Below, one piece after another: positions 63,101 through 64,000 of a stretch of DNA of 64,000 nucleotides. The position numbers and the translations under genes are program-made. A model generated the notes under the pieces. The model saw only the letters and a program-made list of their open reading frames with translations. It was not told where the DNA came from and ran no database searches. Position 1 is the stretch's first letter; each line of letters starts with the position of its first letter. The stretch covers positions 2,294,001 through 2,358,000 of the forward strand of contig NZ_CP070353.1 of the NCBI RefSeq assembly GCF_016919405.1, in the 5' to 3' direction. This DNA comes from Ensifer sp. PDNC004. Lineage in GTDB: Bacteria > Pseudomonadota > Alphaproteobacteria > Rhizobiales > Rhizobiaceae.

Positions 63101-64000
63101 GAGACGAGGCGGCGATCGTCGGGCTGGATCTGCCGGCCGAGCATTTCGATCGCCTGGGCAACGGCGATAAGCTTGTCTTCGAGCACATCGACGGCGGAGC
63201 TGCTCTTCAGCGAGCCGATCTGCGACTTGATTTCGTCCAACCGATAGGCGAGCGCGACCAGTTCGTCGTCGCGGCTCTGGTCGAACGCGATCAGCCGGTC
63301 CTCGACACCAGTCCAGCGGTTTTCCATGCGGCGCACGCTGTCTTCGCGCGCTAGTCCGTCGATCATCGCGCGCAGGTCGTCGAAATCGCCGCGCAAGGCG
63401 TCGGCCTGAGCTGGCGAGGCCTGACGGCCGAGATGCTGGATACTGTCGGCAAGGCGTTGCATGTCGCCGCGCACGTCTTCGGCGAAGCTGTGATCCTGCG
63501 CCTGGGCCTTGATGCCGCGAATTTCGGAGCGTAGCGAATTCATCTCGCGCGTCAGCCCGTCGGTTATGTCGCGCTTCAGGTCCTGGCGCAAACCGACGAG
63601 GGCTTCGGCGATATCGTTGACGGCCGCGGAGGCGCGCTGCGGCTGGCTGTGAAGCTGGGGGCGCGGCTCTTCGACGTAGCGGTCCTGGACCGGGCGTTCG
63701 GAAATGGGGCGTTCGGAAGCGGGGCGTTCGGGGGCATACCGTTCAGGCCCGCGCTGCGGCAGCCGGTCGCTAAGCGCTGGTCGCTCGCGCGAGGCGCTGA
63801 GGCTGCGCTGGCGTTGCATGATTTCGGCCACGGCATCGCGGGGCGATGCCGTTTCCCGGGCGGGTTCGCGGGCGGGCTGGCGCTCGGGCGGCCTTGGCGC
63901 CGGGTCGCGGGCCGTACCGCTCATCAGGCCTTCGATCCGCGCCTCCAATCCTTCGATGGTGCGGTTCAAGGCGTCGAGCGACGGCCGCTCGCTGTAGGAC
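60196..64000 (-). CDS. podJ: PodJ-like polar localization protein, N-terminus cut by window edge
   Basis: At least 1267 residues; the frame stays open to the right edge, so a TTG-initiated start at 63969 is internal. The visible N-terminal part (SLDALNRTIEGLEARIEGLM) leads into about 700 residues of coiled coil. Then comes a Pro/Arg-poor acidic linker and one membrane helix (HRRPILMAVGAVLLAIMSYPLV). The periplasmic part has an Ala/Thr/Pro-rich stretch, four Sel1 repeats (AEAAKWYQRAADAGVVPAQY and similar) and a C-terminal peptidoglycan-binding domain. This order is that of Caulobacter PodJ and rhizobial PodJ1, which mark the new or old pole and control division and exopolysaccharide in S. meliloti (established knowledge). 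Confidence 0.9.
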   Translation of the reverse strand, partial: SYSERPSLDALNRTIEGLEARIEGLMSGTARDPAPRPPERQPAREPARETASPRDAVAEIMQRQRSLSASRERPALSDRLPQRGPERYAPERPASERPISERPVQDRYVEEPRPQLHSQPQRASAAVNDIAEALVGLRQDLKRDITDGLTREMNSLRSEIRGIKAQAQDHSFAEDVRGDMQRLADSIQHLGRQASPAQADALRGDFDDLRAMIDGLAREDSVRRMENRWTGVEDRLIAFDQSRDDELVALAYRLDEIKSQIGSLKSSSAVDVLEDKLIAVAQAIEMLGRQIQPDDRRLVSQFADLDSRLDEISRAIAANSRTTQGLDTGFVNRLESRLGDLSHQIDSLSRPNDSGLSARLEALTVRVEDLASEKAAARLEERLDQLSLMMERSNRTAQSDLNDYLSDISRKIEALDQGSVNDALAERLDYLARRIDELDAHGAQPVSDPRFDRLEDRLAGIAQRLEETQAAPFDDRAALQNLEAQIANLSTLVSQPRADVAQSVMPVDFENRMTALEDYFSTSDEYIVEAARQAAEAVMEAYSKNGPTQASSGGDLAAISALAEDLRTLEDLSRSSEERTARTFEALHETLVHIADKLERIENREPAMAAQPAMAVVREAAPMPRAAQPEFNDPFGGGDLDDRYDDLQRNVRALQAEDQAVAAEAVEPVTALADDAQISTVELEEGREPVAAGRTGLLAGLTRRFSGKRSEQAPEQARKLVEPTPSIDPSEMLAPEEANQLLEPGSGVPDVKKILERVRAGQMNKAGIQPADGDKSDFIAAARRAAQLAVEEADTLNKTGDKAATSGIGGAFARHRRPILMAVGAVLLAIMSYPLVSSMLNKDEMPIEPVAVIEQTVNPQASEFKVADDQLVQGTTVAAQAAPVAASETAVAPPLDSVEAPAKTPEASIAVTATTVPTTTFATPAEGKAPMLAPVAETKTPVTEFQPAAAAATPVASASVASAPADGAAMTPSTTAAAAVATDVVLPEGFGPVALVTAAKGGDPLAFYEIAVRFTEGRGVQENMAEAAKWYQRAADAGVVPAQYRLATLYEKGTGVTRDTAKAKALYIASAGQGNASAMHNLAVMLASGRDGAPDFNEATKWFAKAAELGIRDSQFNLAVLYARGNGVPQDLTESYKWFSAAAREGDLDAGAKRDEVAKAMKPEQLESAKAKAEAWKAEPVDAKANSVDVPDAWVGPANKTASVDMSKAVRNIQAILNNNGFDAGKPDGQMGKKTVAAIKAFQKSVGQEPTGEITEQLVKELLKRNS

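Noticed and set aside
60760..63354. 864-codon plus-strand frame inside podJ
   Set aside because: Antisense shadow of a long coiled-coil gene; composition is Arg/Gly/Leu/Val-rich without family signature.

Overview
This is high-GC DNA from an alphaproteobacterium, almost certainly a fast-growing rhizobium of the Sinorhizobium/Ensifer group. The strongest evidence is an intact rkp-1 K-antigen region in the order rkpU, rkpA, rkpG, rkpH, rkpI, rkpJ. A fused secDF, a PodJ polarity protein, a rhizobial-type cytochrome bd (CIO) operon and typical Rhizobiaceae intergenic palindromes agree with this. The gene content looks chromosomal. I see no insertion sequence, prophage, integrase, CRISPR array or replication origin. 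Species cannot be fixed from this window.

Layout. 1-5.1 kb: the 5' part of murA, a small basic protein, tRNA-Thr(GGT), a frameshifted DnaB/RadA-like ATPase gene, a 24-residue membrane peptide followed by a structured RNA and terminator, then the NAD-salvage pair pncA-pncB. 5.1-19.6 kb: the rkp-1 region. It has an export lipoprotein (rkpU), a single 2503-residue iterative PKS/FAS (rkpA), an alpha-oxoamine synthase (rkpG), a short-chain reductase (rkpH), a membrane sulfatase/LtaS-type enzyme (rkpI) and a KpsS-like protein (rkpJ). 19.6-27.1 kb: an MFS exporter divergent from an Lrp regulator, arabinose-5-phosphate isomerase (Kdo synthesis), an Rrf2 regulator, small conserved genes, and secDF preceded by an unknown secreted protein. 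27.2-35.3 kb: a guanidino/arginine catabolism locus with AruI-like decarboxylase, AruH-like transaminase, TetR regulator, an Arg-rich 15-residue leader ORF, a four-gene polar amino acid ABC transporter and an M20 amidohydrolase. 35.5-42.3 kb: a GT83/ArnT-like glycosyltransferase, cydAB plus a tiny DUF2474 gene, chorismate mutase, an aminotransferase and mscL. 42.6-47.3 kb: a transporter-fused hybrid histidine kinase, its probable NarL-type regulator and a small periplasmic protein. 47.5-54.3 kb: DUF952-pyrD, a MATE exporter whose 3' end overlaps pyrD, a CAP-domain lipoprotein, a small membrane protein, a TPR-methyltransferase, a YitT protein and an AhpD-like/Rrf2 pair. 54.4-64 kb: an Lhr-like helicase with PdeM, a stand-alone AsnC ligand domain, a TIGR02186-TauE pair, and podJ running off the right edge.

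The genes that most clearly work together are the rkp cluster. RkpA builds a reduced acyl chain and has no thioesterase. RkpG has the fold and PLP lysine to condense such a chain with an amino acid. RkpH resembles 3-ketosphinganine reductase. Together they suggest a polyketide-derived, sphingoid-base-like lipid made for capsule assembly or anchoring; this reading is inference. The second coherent unit is the arginine transaminase locus, with uptake, transamination, decarboxylation and a possible Arg-codon-sensing leader in one divergent pair of operons.
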